A stretch of DNA of 48,395 nucleotides from Rhizobacter sp. (GTDB lineage Bacteria > Pseudomonadota > Gammaproteobacteria > Burkholderiales > Burkholderiaceae_C). Within the stretch, counting starts at the first letter, position 1; each line of letters opens with the position of its first letter. Both the position numbers and the translations under genes were made by a program. The notes below the pieces were generated by a model that had not been told where the DNA came from, made no database searches, and saw only the letters and a program-made list of their open reading frames with translations. The stretch covers positions 1-48,395 of the forward strand of contig JANXWV010000016.1 of NCBI GenBank assembly GCA_025350965.1, given 5' to 3'. Below are positions 35,579-45,177 of this stretch, piece by piece.

Positions 35579-36406
35579 ATGAGCGCGCACGGCATTTCAA
35601 CCACCGGAACCACAACCACCGGCGTCACAGCTCTCGGCGCCGCCCCCACACGCACCGTGCTCGTCACCGGCGGTGGCCGGGGCATCGGTGCGGCCACGTC
35701 ATGGTGGTGTGCCCAACAAGGATGGGCCGTGGTGGTGAACTACGCGAACGGCGCGGCTGCGGCCGAGAGCATGGTGTCGCGCATCCGTGCTGCCGGGGGT
35801 CGCGCCCTGGCAGTGCAGGCCAACGTGGCCGACGAAGCCCAGGTGCTTGCGATGTTCGCGCTGCTCGACGCGGAGGTGCGCGCCGGCCGGCTGCCGCCAC
35901 TGCAAGCGCTCGTCAACAACGCCGGTGTGGTCGACCTGCCCGCCCGTGTCGACGACATGAGCGTGGTGCGCCTTCAGCGCATGTTCGCGGTCAATGTGAT
36001 CGGCAGCATCGTGTGTGCACGCGAGGCGGTGAAGCGCTTGTCCACGAAGCATGGCGGAGCGGGCGGCGTGATCGTGAACCTCTCGTCCGCGGCCGCGCGG
36101 CTGGGCTCGCCGGGGCAGTACGTGGACTACGCGGCAGCCAAGGGCGCGATCGACGTGTTCACGCTCGGCCTGGCGAAGGAAGTGGCGCTCGAAGGCATCC
36201 GGGTCAACGCGGTGCGGCCCGGCATCATCGCGACCGACATCCATGCCTCCGGCGGCCAGCCCGACCGCGCGGCGCAGCTGGCGCCGCTGGTGCCGATGCA
36301 GCGCGCTGGCAGCGCCGATGAAGTGGCGCAGGCGATAGGGTGGTTGCTGTCGGACGCGTCGAGCTACACGACCGGTGCGGTCATCGATGTGACGGGTGGG
36401 CGATGA
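35579..36406 (+). CDS. short-chain dehydrogenase/reductase
   Basis: 275 residues. After a Thr/Gly-rich start, the classic SDR set appears: TGGGRGIGAATS (cofactor binding, about 30-41), NNAGVV near 112, the catalytic Ser (NLSSAAARLG) and YxxxK (DYAAAKGAI), and PGIIATDIHASGG. Most similar in style to FabG-like 3-oxoacyl reductases or glucose dehydrogenases; substrate unknown. The basic-site residue suggests NADP(H) preference but I cannot settle it. The gene starts 4 bp after the FHA gene and ends in an ATGA overlap with the hemolysin III gene. Confidence 0.93.
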   Translation: MSAHGISTTGTTTTGVTALGAAPTRTVLVTGGGRGIGAATSWWCAQQGWAVVVNYANGAAAAESMVSRIRAAGGRALAVQANVADEAQVLAMFALLDAEVRAGRLPPLQALVNNAGVVDLPARVDDMSVVRLQRMFAVNVIGSIVCAREAVKRLSTKHGGAGGVIVNLSSAAARLGSPGQYVDYAAAKGAIDVFTLGLAKEVALEGIRVNAVRPGIIATDIHASGGQPDRAAQLAPLVPMQRAGSADEVAQAIGWLLSDASSYTTGAVIDVTGGR

Positions 36407-37161
36407 GCATGGCACGGGCCGAGCGCGGGGCCGCCAAGGGCCACGCAGAGGCCCCCTTCGTGGCCCGGGGCCAGCCCGCGTCCCCTCGGGGGACCGGCAG
36501 TGGTACGCCGCTGCCGAGGGGCTCCATCGACCGCGATCAAACGCGCGGCGAAGAGATCGCCAACGCCATCAGCCACGGCCTGGGCTTCGTGCTGGCCATC
36601 GCGTCGCTGCCGCTGCTGCTGGCCTTCGCATCGCCGGCGCTCACCGCGATCAACATCGTCGCGATTTGCGTGTTTTCAGTCACGATGATGCTGCTGTACG
36701 GCGTGTCCACGCTTTACCACGCGCTGCCGGCCGGGCCGGCCAAGACCTGGCTGAACCGCTGCGACCATGCGGCCATTTACCTCTTCATCGCAGGCAGCTA
36801 CACGCCCTTCGTGCTGGGCGTGCTGCGAGGCGGCTGGGGCTGGTCGCTGTTCGGCGTGGTCTGGGCGATGGCCGTGCTTGGCTTCATGGCGAAGATGCTG
36901 AACCGCCTGAAGCACCCGCTGTGGTCGACCGGGCTGTACGTGGTGATGGGCTGGGTGGCCGTGGTGGCCGCCGCACCGCTGGTCGCGCGCATGCCCGGCG
37001 CGGGGCTCACGCTGCTGGTGTCCGGTGGGTTGCTCTATACGGCCGGCGCCGTGGTCTTCATCTTCGACTCGCGGGTGCGCTATGCGCACTTCGTCTGGCA
37101 CCTGTTCGTGCTGGGCGGCAGTGCCTGCCACTTCTTTGCGGTGCTTTGGTACGCGCAGTAG
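36403..37161 (+). CDS. hemolysin III family membrane protein with repeat-coded N-terminus
   Basis: 252 residues from ATG 36403, which overlaps the SDR stop (ATGA). The HlyIII/YqfA family core starts at RGEEIANAISHGLGFVLAIA (about 49), with seven membrane segments, the metal-site Ser and His of ANAISHG, VSTLYHALP, NRCDHAAIYLFIAGSYTPF, and HFVWHLFVLGGSACHF. The first about 45 residues have no family counterpart and are coded by GC-rich palindromic DNA (36425-36500). No ATG exists closer to the core, so the repeat appears to have supplied the N-terminus. Function of the family is uncertain; a pore-forming role is not proven. Confidence 0.88.
   Translation: MSMARAERGAAKGHAEAPFVARGQPASPRGTGSGTPLPRGSIDRDQTRGEEIANAISHGLGFVLAIASLPLLLAFASPALTAINIVAICVFSVTMMLLYGVSTLYHALPAGPAKTWLNRCDHAAIYLFIAGSYTPFVLGVLRGGWGWSLFGVVWAMAVLGFMAKMLNRLKHPLWSTGLYVVMGWVAVVAAAPLVARMPGAGLTLLVSGGLLYTAGAVVFIFDSRVRYAHFVWHLFVLGGSACHFFAVLWYAQ
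36425..36500. repeat. palindromic GC-rich repeat element at the N-terminus of the hemolysin III gene
   Basis: Contains a perfect inverted repeat GGGCCACG (36438-36445) / CGTGGCCC (36459-36466) and a second one GTCCCC (36480-36485) / GGGGAC (36489-36494). Composition and boxes (GGGGCCGCCAAGGG, AGGCCCCC, CCCCTCGGGGG) resemble the element at 30118-30185. Ends are approximate. Confidence 0.6.
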
Positions 37162-37219
37162 CGCGGTGCCGGTGCTCGGCGCGCGCCGACAGTCAATGGT
37201 GGGTGCGTGAGCACCGCGC
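37161..37219. terminator. candidate bidirectional stem-loop between convergent genes
   Basis: Perfect 9-bp inverted repeat GCGCGGTGC (37161-37169) / GCACCGCGC (37211-37219) enclosing a further GC palindrome. It sits in the 73-bp gap between the hemolysin III stop and the CHAT-protein stop. No T run on either side. Confidence 0.35.
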
Positions 37220-37234
37220 AGGCAGTTGACTCGA

Positions 37235-40200
37235 TCACTTCGCCGCCAGCCGCCCCAGCGTGTCGAGGATTGCCTTCGCAGCGGTGGCCTCGGTAGGCGC
37301 TGATTTCGCAGCAGCCGTGACATACGGGTCCATCGTGAAGCGCGCCTCCTTGTAGACCGTGTCCCACATCCACGCCGCCGGCACGCGGCCCTTCAGTTCG
37401 ACGAACGCGGCGATCAACGCGGCGCTCGCGCCTGCCACCTTGCCTTGCACCAGCGCTTCGAGCAGGCGCAGTTCGATCTGCCCGACCACCGACCAGAAGC
37501 CCGGCTTGTTCTGCGCCTCTTGCGTCATCGACTCGCGCGCCTCGGCCAGGCGGGCTGGGTCGATCACGGCGGGGCGCTTGGTCATGAACGCGAGCCGCAG
37601 CTCGGCTGCCATGCGGTTCATCAGCGGGTAGTAGAGGTTGCTGGCCTGCGCGGCGCGCGCCAGCGTTTCGGCGGTCCCGTAGTGCACCATCATTTCGCGC
37701 AATGCGGCCAGCGACGCGGCCGTGCGCGCCTTGCCGGTCGCACGTGCCTCGACCATCGCCAGCAGCTTGTAGGCCGAGCCCAGCAGGGTTTCGCGCTCGG
37801 CGGTGGGCTGCAGCGCCGCAAGGCGGCCGAGGTGCGCCAGGCCTTCCTCGATGGCCTCGCGCGCCGCCGCGTCGTCAACGTTCTTCTCGCCGAAGCGCAC
37901 CAGCAGGTTTCCCAGTTGCTCGGCCGCCTTGAACGACGCGCTGCCGTCGGCCGCGCCCACCGCCACGCGGTACCAGCGGATCGCGTTCGGCGTGTCCTTC
38001 GCATCGGCGAACGCCACGGCGAAGCCCTCGGCCACCGCGCCCATGCCGCCCCAGTGCGCGGCGTGCGTGGCCTCCAGCCGGTGCAGCGCGTCGAGTTGAT
38101 CTTCGGGCTTGGCGTTGCTGAAGCGGCTGTTGATCGACATCGATTCCAGCGCCAGCACCAGCGACACCGGCGACGACACGCCCGCGAACTCGTCGCCTGC
38201 GGGCTTCGTCGGGCGCTGCCCGTCGCCGCCCTCGCGGCGCCACTTCCAGGCGGGGTCGCCGTAGCACTGGTACGCGGCCCAGGTGTTGCTGTTCGGAGCG
38301 GCGCGCCAGGCGGCTTCGCGTGCGGCCGCCACCGCGCCGATGAACCGTTCGCCGCGCAGCAAGGCCGCGTAGAAATTGGTCGCGAAGACCTTGGCCGGCT
38401 CGTCTTCCACGGCCCAGCCGGCGGCGATGACGCAGCGCACGCCGACCTCGATCAAGGCCTGCGCAATGCCGGCTGCGAAGGCCGCGCGGTCGTAGGGCTT
38501 GAGCAGGCTGTTCGGGTCGCGCGCCGCGAGGTGGCAGCAGTTCAGGAACACCAGTTCGGGCACGGTGCGCATGGCCTGCACCTCGTTCGCGCCGAGGAAG
38601 GTGTCGCCCGACAGCACCACCCCGCCGCGCGGGCCGAACTCACCGTGGCCGGCGATGTGCACCACGCGGTAGGGGCGCTCATAGAGCGCGTTGATGACGG
38701 TGCGCGCGTCGTCTTCGCCGCTGAGCAGCGAGCGCACGCGGTTGGCCGGCACGCCGTCGGCGCCGGCCATCAGGCACGCCACCACCGCCTCGGCCTCGGC
38801 GCGCGCACCGGGCAGCTCGGGGTACTTGTCGGGGTCGCACTTCGGCGCGCCGATCACCAGCACGCTGTGGTCGGCGCTGGCGTCCGACACCTGCACCCGG
38901 AACTCGGCGGTGCGGAGCTTGCGGATCAGCTTGCTGCGTATCGCCCATGGCCGCGCATCGCCGCCGCCTTGCTCGGGCAGGTCGGTGTCGAGCAGTTCCC
39001 ACGGGATGCCCGCGGTGCCGCCTTCGAGTTCGAGCAGCATCTCGCTGGTGCCGCCGAAGAAGGGCTCGATCTCGACCGGCACGAGCAGGTTGAAGAGGGT
39101 GCGGCCGATCTGCGGGTCGCGGTTGGCGTCGTTCGACGCGTTCGCCACCAGCTCGCTCAGCAGCTTGCCCTGCGCGTGCTGGGCCCGCACTTCGGTGCGG
39201 GCACGGCGCGTGTCGATCGTGAACAGGATCGTCGGCTCGTCGTTCTCTTTCGGGCCCGGCAGGGCGCTGATGAAGTCGTAGTTCGCGCCCCGGTAGTTGA
39301 CGTCCGGCGAGCGCCGGATCGCGCCTTCGCCCGAATCGACACGGCCGACCACCTCGAACTGCTTCGGCGCCGCTTCTGCCTGCACTTGCAGCGCGCGCCA
39401 GGCGTCGCTCGCGCGCTCGAGGTACAGCTCCACGAGCGTGAGCTGCGCCAGCTGCGGCCAGCCGGCCTGCTGCAGCTTCTGGTTCGCCTCGAACGCGCCC
39501 TGCGCGATGAGTTGCGCGGCACTGCCGGGAGTGATGCCCATGCCGCCGCTGCCGAGCAGCGTGGCCGCCAGCTCGAACTGCGCCGCCGCGCCGCCCGGCC
39601 GCTCCGCAAAACGCTGGGCGTGGGCCAGGACGGCCTGGCGCACGGTGTAGACCAGCTCGGCCGGCCGCAGCTTGCCTTCCTCGCCGAGCCCGGCCACCAC
39701 CACGGCCTGCGGGCGGGCCATCGCGAACGGGTTGTCCGGGTCGGGGCGCTCGTTGTTGAAGATCTGGTGAGAGCCGGTCGCGTCGGGGTACAGGCCGGCT
39801 GCGAGCGACTGGCTCATCGCCTTGCCGACGAGGGCATCGACCACGCGCTCGGTGCCCGTGAGCGCCAGCGCGCGGTAGTGGCCGAGCAGCAGCGGCTCCT
39901 TGATGAAGCGCAGGTCGGCGTTGAACACGCGCACCCGCAGCGCGCTCGACTTGGCTCGCGCGCGCGCGCGCTCAGCGTCGCCCGAGCGGCCCAGGCCCAG
40001 CGTGTCGGACGCGCTCGATGGCGGCTGCGACGAGTGCAGCCCGCGCGACGGGCGGCTGCGCACCTGCGAGGCGGCCGCCGCGCGGGCCGCCGCTTCGCGG
40101 CCCGGCGCATCGACGCTGGCGTTCGCATTGGCGGAGCGCGTGGCATCGAGGCGCAGCACCTCCAGCTGGCTGGTCTGCCCTGTGGCCAGCAGCTCGATGT

Positions 40201-42796
40201 AGGCCGCGAAGGCGCCTGACACGTCGGGCAGCTTGCCGTGCTCGGCATCCACCTTCCAGGTGCGCACACCGGGCAGCAGCGCGCTTTGCAGCGGCACGCG
40301 GCCGTCGCCGTCGTCGGGGGTGTCGAGGTATTCCAGGCCGTCGTTGCCCTGCACGATGCCGGCGGGCGTGAAGTCGGCATGGCCAACGACGAGCAGCATC
40401 TTCTGCGCATCGGCACCGAGCATCGGCACCTGCGCATCCAGCCGCTTGCGCAAGGCCACGGCCTGGTCGAGCACGTCTTGCGGCGGCGCGCCCCACTCGT
40501 AGATCGTGCGCTGCGCGCCTTCGTCGTGCCAGATGCTGTGCGAGCGCAGCACGGCCATGTCGTCATCGGCCAGGCGCTGCCAGGTGCTTGCCTTGTCGAG
40601 CTGCTGCACCGGGTCGAGCAGGGCGGCCTGAAGCTGGATGAAGCCCGGCATGCAGGCCATCATCTTGCGCGTGCCGCCGTTGTCGAACAGCGAGCCGAAC
40701 GCGACCAGCGCGTTGCCGAAGGTGTCGTCGCCCGACAGCGTTTGCATCGGTGCCCACGAACCCCCGTTCGGCGTACCGAGCATGAGCAGGCGTGCACCGT
40801 CGCGCGCCATCATCTTCTGCCACGTCGCCGGGCGCTCCAGCTGCAGGGTGCGCGCGACCAGCCCGCCCATCGAGTGCGCGAGCAGGCGCACCGGCTTGCC
40901 GCTGTTGGCGCGCACGGTGAGGGCCGCTTCTACCGCGTCGGCGAGGCGGCGCGCCTCGTCTTCGATCGGGCGGCGCCAGTCGTAGGCGAACGGAATCACC
41001 TCGTGCGTGTCGGCGAGCCGGTCGATCAGGTCGTCATAGCTCAGGCCGATGGGGCCGTCGGGCGTGACGCGTGCGGCGGTGGCTGGGTCCCACGCGAGCT
41101 TCTTCAGGCCATTGATGAAGCGGAAGCCGAGCCAGATGCGCTTGCCGTCGAGCGCGAGGTTCGAGCCCAGGATGCCGGGCAGCACGAACACCGCCGGCCG
41201 GTCGGCTGCCTTCTCGCCGGGGCCGCCGCGCGAGCGCGCCACGGCGCGCGCCGAACGCGTGCCGCTCGCGTCTTCGCCGGCCCAGCTCAGCGGGCCGATG
41301 GTCGCGAAGCCTTCGGGTTGGTCGGCCTTCAGCGCAGCCGCCATCGCGGCCACCGTCAACGGGTTGGCGAAGTAGTTGAAGTGCGTGACCTTCGCGCCCC
41401 GGTCGAGCACGAAAGCGGCGGCGCCTATCGCCGCACCGGCGCCTGCGGCGGCCGCGCGCGGCGCGCCGCCGTACATCGAGCGCGTCTGCACCACGATGTC
41501 GTTGTCGGTCCAGTAGAAGGCGTCGGTCAGCAGCGTCTTGACCCATGAGCCGATGGAGTCGCCTTCCATGTCGCCGGCGATCACGCGCAACAGGCCGGGC
41601 ACCGGCTCGCCGCCGCTGTTGAGCCACTGGATCACGGGGCTGTCGGGCATCATGGCTTCGATGCCCGGCAGCTCGTCGGGCTCGGCGCGGCGGCGCGCCA
41701 CTTCGTGCAGGAAGTCCACCAACTGCGGCGCCACCGGCACGCTGGCCAGTTGCAGGCCCCACTGCAGCACCGACAGGTAGGCGTCGAAGCGTTTCGATGC
41801 GAGCAGCGTGCCCCGCGCCGGGCAGGCGGCCCGCACCACGCGCTCAACCTTGATGCGCTTGGCCGAGGCCATCGTGAACAGGGATTGCAGGTCAGCGCGG
41901 TGCGCGCTGTAGCCGGCACCCACGAACAGCTTCAGCTCGTCCGCGCTGAGCGGCCGGCCGGCGCAGGCGCGCGCCAGCACTTCGGCCACCAGACCGCCGC
42001 GCGAGTGCGTCACGAGGTGCAGCCGCGCGTCGTCCGGCAGCGCCTGCACGAGGGTCAGCGCGTTGGCAATCGGGCTCTTGCCCATCGTCGGGTGGTCGAG
42101 CGCGAAGACGCGTTCGCCGTACTGCTGGAACAGTTCGCGCACCGTGTCGGGGTGGCCCGACCACAGCTTGCCGAAGGTGCTGACCGTGTCCACGAAGGTG
42201 CCGTGCACGAACATCAACAGGGGGCCGGCGGCGGCATCGGCGGCGCTCACGTTGATGGGCTTGCGGCCGTCGGCGTTCAGCGCCTTCGGCATCGGGCCGG
42301 CGCTCAGCTTGTAGACGCCTGCATCGACCGCGCCATCGACCTTCATCGTGATGGCTGCCGCCGCGAGCTTGGGCGCCGCGTCCTTGACGAGGCCGGTGAT
42401 GACGTGGAACGCGCTCAGCACCGCCTGCCCCATCCAGCCGCGCGTGACGCCGCGCGTGGCGCTCGCCTCCAGCCCGGGCCAGCCGAGCTGCGCGCCGACG
42501 ATGACCTCGTTGCTGTTCGCCGCCGCAATCGCGCCGCGCGTGGCGCCTGGCGCCTGCGCGCGCATCAGGTCGCGGGCCGACTCGGGGCTGAGCACGAGCG
42601 TGGGGCCGTTCGCGATGGTGAGCACCACCACGTCTTCGCCCGGCCGTGCGACCACGCGCTGGGCCGCGCCACCGGCGCGCTGCGCCCCCACGCTCACGGC
42701 GGCCTTGACGCGGCCGCGCACGGGGCTCGTGGCGGCTGCGCCGGTGTCTGCCTGGCCGGGCACGATGAAGGTGATGTCGGGTCCGCGGGTGGCCAT
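37235..42796 (-). CDS. giant dual alpha/beta-hydrolase + CHAT protease protein
   Basis: 1853 residues from ATG 42796, with CCAGGAG about 7 bases upstream. Order: an N-terminal region of unknown fold (1-185); a first alpha/beta hydrolase (about 190-440; MFVHGTFVDTVSTFG, nucleophile Ser265 in THSRGG); a second, LCAT-like hydrolase (about 530-900; VFVLPGILGSNLALDG, Ser642 in AHSMGG, TPNGGSWAPM); a region near 990-1110 with PLLLGHYRAL and VVVAGLGEEG, seen also in other CHAT proteins; a CHAT caspase-like domain (about 1290-1520) with catalytic pair His1384 (HIAGHGEFG) and Cys1421 (FLNCCHL); and a helical repeat tail to the end. No signal peptide is visible. Last gene of the four-gene operon, 57 bp after the TIR-receiver gene. 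Combining two lipase domains with a protease in one chain suggests membrane and protein attack on activation (inference). Confidence 0.92.
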   Translation of the reverse strand: MATRGPDITFIVPGQADTGAAATSPVRGRVKAAVSVGAQRAGGAAQRVVARPGEDVVVLTIANGPTLVLSPESARDLMRAQAPGATRGAIAAANSNEVIVGAQLGWPGLEASATRGVTRGWMGQAVLSAFHVITGLVKDAAPKLAAAAITMKVDGAVDAGVYKLSAGPMPKALNADGRKPINVSAADAAAGPLLMFVHGTFVDTVSTFGKLWSGHPDTVRELFQQYGERVFALDHPTMGKSPIANALTLVQALPDDARLHLVTHSRGGLVAEVLARACAGRPLSADELKLFVGAGYSAHRADLQSLFTMASAKRIKVERVVRAACPARGTLLASKRFDAYLSVLQWGLQLASVPVAPQLVDFLHEVARRRAEPDELPGIEAMMPDSPVIQWLNSGGEPVPGLLRVIAGDMEGDSIGSWVKTLLTDAFYWTDNDIVVQTRSMYGGAPRAAAAGAGAAIGAAAFVLDRGAKVTHFNYFANPLTVAAMAAALKADQPEGFATIGPLSWAGEDASGTRSARAVARSRGGPGEKAADRPAVFVLPGILGSNLALDGKRIWLGFRFINGLKKLAWDPATAARVTPDGPIGLSYDDLIDRLADTHEVIPFAYDWRRPIEDEARRLADAVEAALTVRANSGKPVRLLAHSMGGLVARTLQLERPATWQKMMARDGARLLMLGTPNGGSWAPMQTLSGDDTFGNALVAFGSLFDNGGTRKMMACMPGFIQLQAALLDPVQQLDKASTWQRLADDDMAVLRSHSIWHDEGAQRTIYEWGAPPQDVLDQAVALRKRLDAQVPMLGADAQKMLLVVGHADFTPAGIVQGNDGLEYLDTPDDGDGRVPLQSALLPGVRTWKVDAEHGKLPDVSGAFAAYIELLATGQTSQLEVLRLDATRSANANASVDAPGREAAARAAAASQVRSRPSRGLHSSQPPSSASDTLGLGRSGDAERARARAKSSALRVRVFNADLRFIKEPLLLGHYRALALTGTERVVDALVGKAMSQSLAAGLYPDATGSHQIFNNERPDPDNPFAMARPQAVVVAGLGEEGKLRPAELVYTVRQAVLAHAQRFAERPGGAAAQFELAATLLGSGGMGITPGSAAQLIAQGAFEANQKLQQAGWPQLAQLTLVELYLERASDAWRALQVQAEAAPKQFEVVGRVDSGEGAIRRSPDVNYRGANYDFISALPGPKENDEPTILFTIDTRRARTEVRAQHAQGKLLSELVANASNDANRDPQIGRTLFNLLVPVEIEPFFGGTSEMLLELEGGTAGIPWELLDTDLPEQGGGDARPWAIRSKLIRKLRTAEFRVQVSDASADHSVLVIGAPKCDPDKYPELPGARAEAEAVVACLMAGADGVPANRVRSLLSGEDDARTVINALYERPYRVVHIAGHGEFGPRGGVVLSGDTFLGANEVQAMRTVPELVFLNCCHLAARDPNSLLKPYDRAAFAAGIAQALIEVGVRCVIAAGWAVEDEPAKVFATNFYAALLRGERFIGAVAAAREAAWRAAPNSNTWAAYQCYGDPAWKWRREGGDGQRPTKPAGDEFAGVSSPVSLVLALESMSINSRFSNAKPEDQLDALHRLEATHAAHWGGMGAVAEGFAVAFADAKDTPNAIRWYRVAVGAADGSASFKAAEQLGNLLVRFGEKNVDDAAAREAIEEGLAHLGRLAALQPTAERETLLGSAYKLLAMVEARATGKARTAASLAALREMMVHYGTAETLARAAQASNLYYPLMNRMAAELRLAFMTKRPAVIDPARLAEARESMTQEAQNKPGFWSVVGQIELRLLEALVQGKVAGASAALIAAFVELKGRVPAAWMWDTVYKEARFTMDPYVTAAAKSAPTEATAAKAILDTLGRLAAK

Positions 42797-42853
42797 GGTC
42801 GTCTCCTGGGGTCTGTTCTTGTGGGGGTTGGTACCGGGTACTGGCGTAGCGGG

Positions 42854-44107
42854 TCAGCCTAGCAGCGCCCGCCGCACCAGCGCCATCAGGTCCGACGGCA
42901 ACACCGCCTCGCCGAGCGCGCCCGCCGCGCGGGCCTGCTCGGCACGCTGTTCGCGCCGGGCGGTGCCGAAGGTCGCGTGGTAGTACACCAGCGGCACGGC
43001 CGAGCCGGTGGCGCGCAGCCTTTGCAGCAGGCGCAAGCCGGCCTGCGGGCTTTCGGCCGGGCGCTCCCAGTCGGAGATGACGAGGTCGAAGCCTTCGGTG
43101 TCGGCGGCGATGCACGCCATCGCAGCATCGGTGTCGCGTACCGCCACCACCTCGATCTGCAAGTGCGCCAGTGCAGCCGCTTCGAAGCGGTTGCCTTCAG
43201 GCCGGTCATCGACCCAGAGCACGCGCTTCTGGTCGGGCAGGTCGATCAGGGCGCGCGTGCCTCTGCGCAGGCGCTCTTGTTCGAGGACGTCGAGCGCCGG
43301 CTCGCCCCGGCTGCGCAGCGCGTTTTCAACAAGGCCGACCGCGCCTTGCACCACGCGGTCGAGCACCGCGTCGGGCGCGGCCGGTGGCGGCACGCTGTCG
43401 GGCACTCCCCGGTCGGCCATGAAGTCGACGTCGATGTGGTCGAACCCGTCGCGCCCGGCTGCGGCCGTCGGCAGGTCCGGCCACGCTGGCGACGCCGCCG
43501 GCGCAGCAGGATGCGGGCGCGGTGACCTGGACAAGGGGGCGGCCACCGGCGCAGGCGGCGCCATCACGGGTGGCGCCGCCACAGCCACCGGCCGCCGTTC
43601 GCGGATTGCCTTGACGGTGACGCGCAAGCCCTTGGCCACGTTGGTCCAGGCCTCGTCGCGGTTCGTCCACGATGTGACGGGCTTCAGGTCGGTCGGCAGG
43701 CCTTGCAGTTTCAGGAACGGCAGCGCGTCGGCATCGTCGGGGTCGAGGTCGACGGCGCGCACGACGATGGGCACCACCACGGTCTCGTGTTGCGCGTGGC
43801 GTGCCATGGCGGCGCCGAGTTCGGTGCCCATGATGTAGTCGGACTCGATGAAGTCCTTGCTGACGAGCAGCAGCACGAGTTCGGCGTTGCGCAGGTTGTC
43901 ATCGATGCGCTGCGCCCAGTCTTCGCCGGCGTTGATGCGCCGGTCGTGCCAGGGCGCCAGCAGGCCGCGCCGCTCCAGGATCTTCAGGTGGCCTTGCAGT
44001 TCGTCGCGCAGGGCTTCGTCTTCATGGGCATAGCTGTAGAACAGCGTGACCGGCGCCGCGCTCGCTGGCGGCGCGGCGAACGGGTCAGTTGCCTGAGCAT
44101 CGTTCAT
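42854..44107 (-). CDS. TIR-domain and receiver-domain fusion protein
   Basis: 417 residues. Residues about 20-150 form a TIR domain (VTLFYSYAHEDEALRDEL, GLLAPWHDRRI, WAQRIDDNL, LVLLLVSKDFIESDYIMGTE) with the NADase-type Glu at 96 (GTELGAAMAR). A Pro/Ala-rich linker follows (about 195-245), then a helix and a response-regulator receiver fold at about 294-417: acidic pair Asp300/Asp301 (VLWVDDRPEG) and phosphoacceptor-like Asp346 (LVISDWERP). The conserved Thr/Ser and Lys of normal receivers are unclear, so phosphorylation is doubtful. No histidine kinase is nearby. It lies 13 bp after the caspase gene and 57 bp before the CHAT gene. Confidence 0.9.
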   Translation of the reverse strand: MNDAQATDPFAAPPASAAPVTLFYSYAHEDEALRDELQGHLKILERRGLLAPWHDRRINAGEDWAQRIDDNLRNAELVLLLVSKDFIESDYIMGTELGAAMARHAQHETVVVPIVVRAVDLDPDDADALPFLKLQGLPTDLKPVTSWTNRDEAWTNVAKGLRVTVKAIRERRPVAVAAPPVMAPPAPVAAPLSRSPRPHPAAPAASPAWPDLPTAAAGRDGFDHIDVDFMADRGVPDSVPPPAAPDAVLDRVVQGAVGLVENALRSRGEPALDVLEQERLRRGTRALIDLPDQKRVLWVDDRPEGNRFEAAALAHLQIEVVAVRDTDAAMACIAADTEGFDLVISDWERPAESPQAGLRLLQRLRATGSAVPLVYYHATFGTARREQRAEQARAAGALGEAVLPSDLMALVRRALLG

Positions 44108-44120
44108 GGCGGCGAGTGCC

Positions 44121-45032
<912 letters not shown>

Positions 45033-45070
45033 GGTGAGTCTCCTGAGGTGGTTTGAGCCGCTTCGCGGCG

Positions 45071-45115
45071 GCGCTGAGCGGCGCTGAGGGGCGCTGAGTG
45101 GCGCTGAGTGGCGCG
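45071..45115. repeat. tandem 10-bp repeat ahead of the caspase gene
   Basis: Four and a half copies of GCGCTGAGNG (45071-45110 plus a partial copy), in the gap between the TIR-like membrane protein stop and the caspase start. The unit equals about one helical turn. It may be an operator array or a decayed slippage product. Confidence 0.85.
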
Positions 45116-45177
45116 GATGATGGTCGCGCAAAGCGGCGATCGGAAGCCCTAGATCATGGGCCAGCGTTCAGAGGCAA

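Noticed and set aside
37445-40219. 924-codon plus-strand open frame opposite the CHAT gene
   Set aside because: Antisense shadow of the giant gene; composition is that of a complement frame and no motif is visible.
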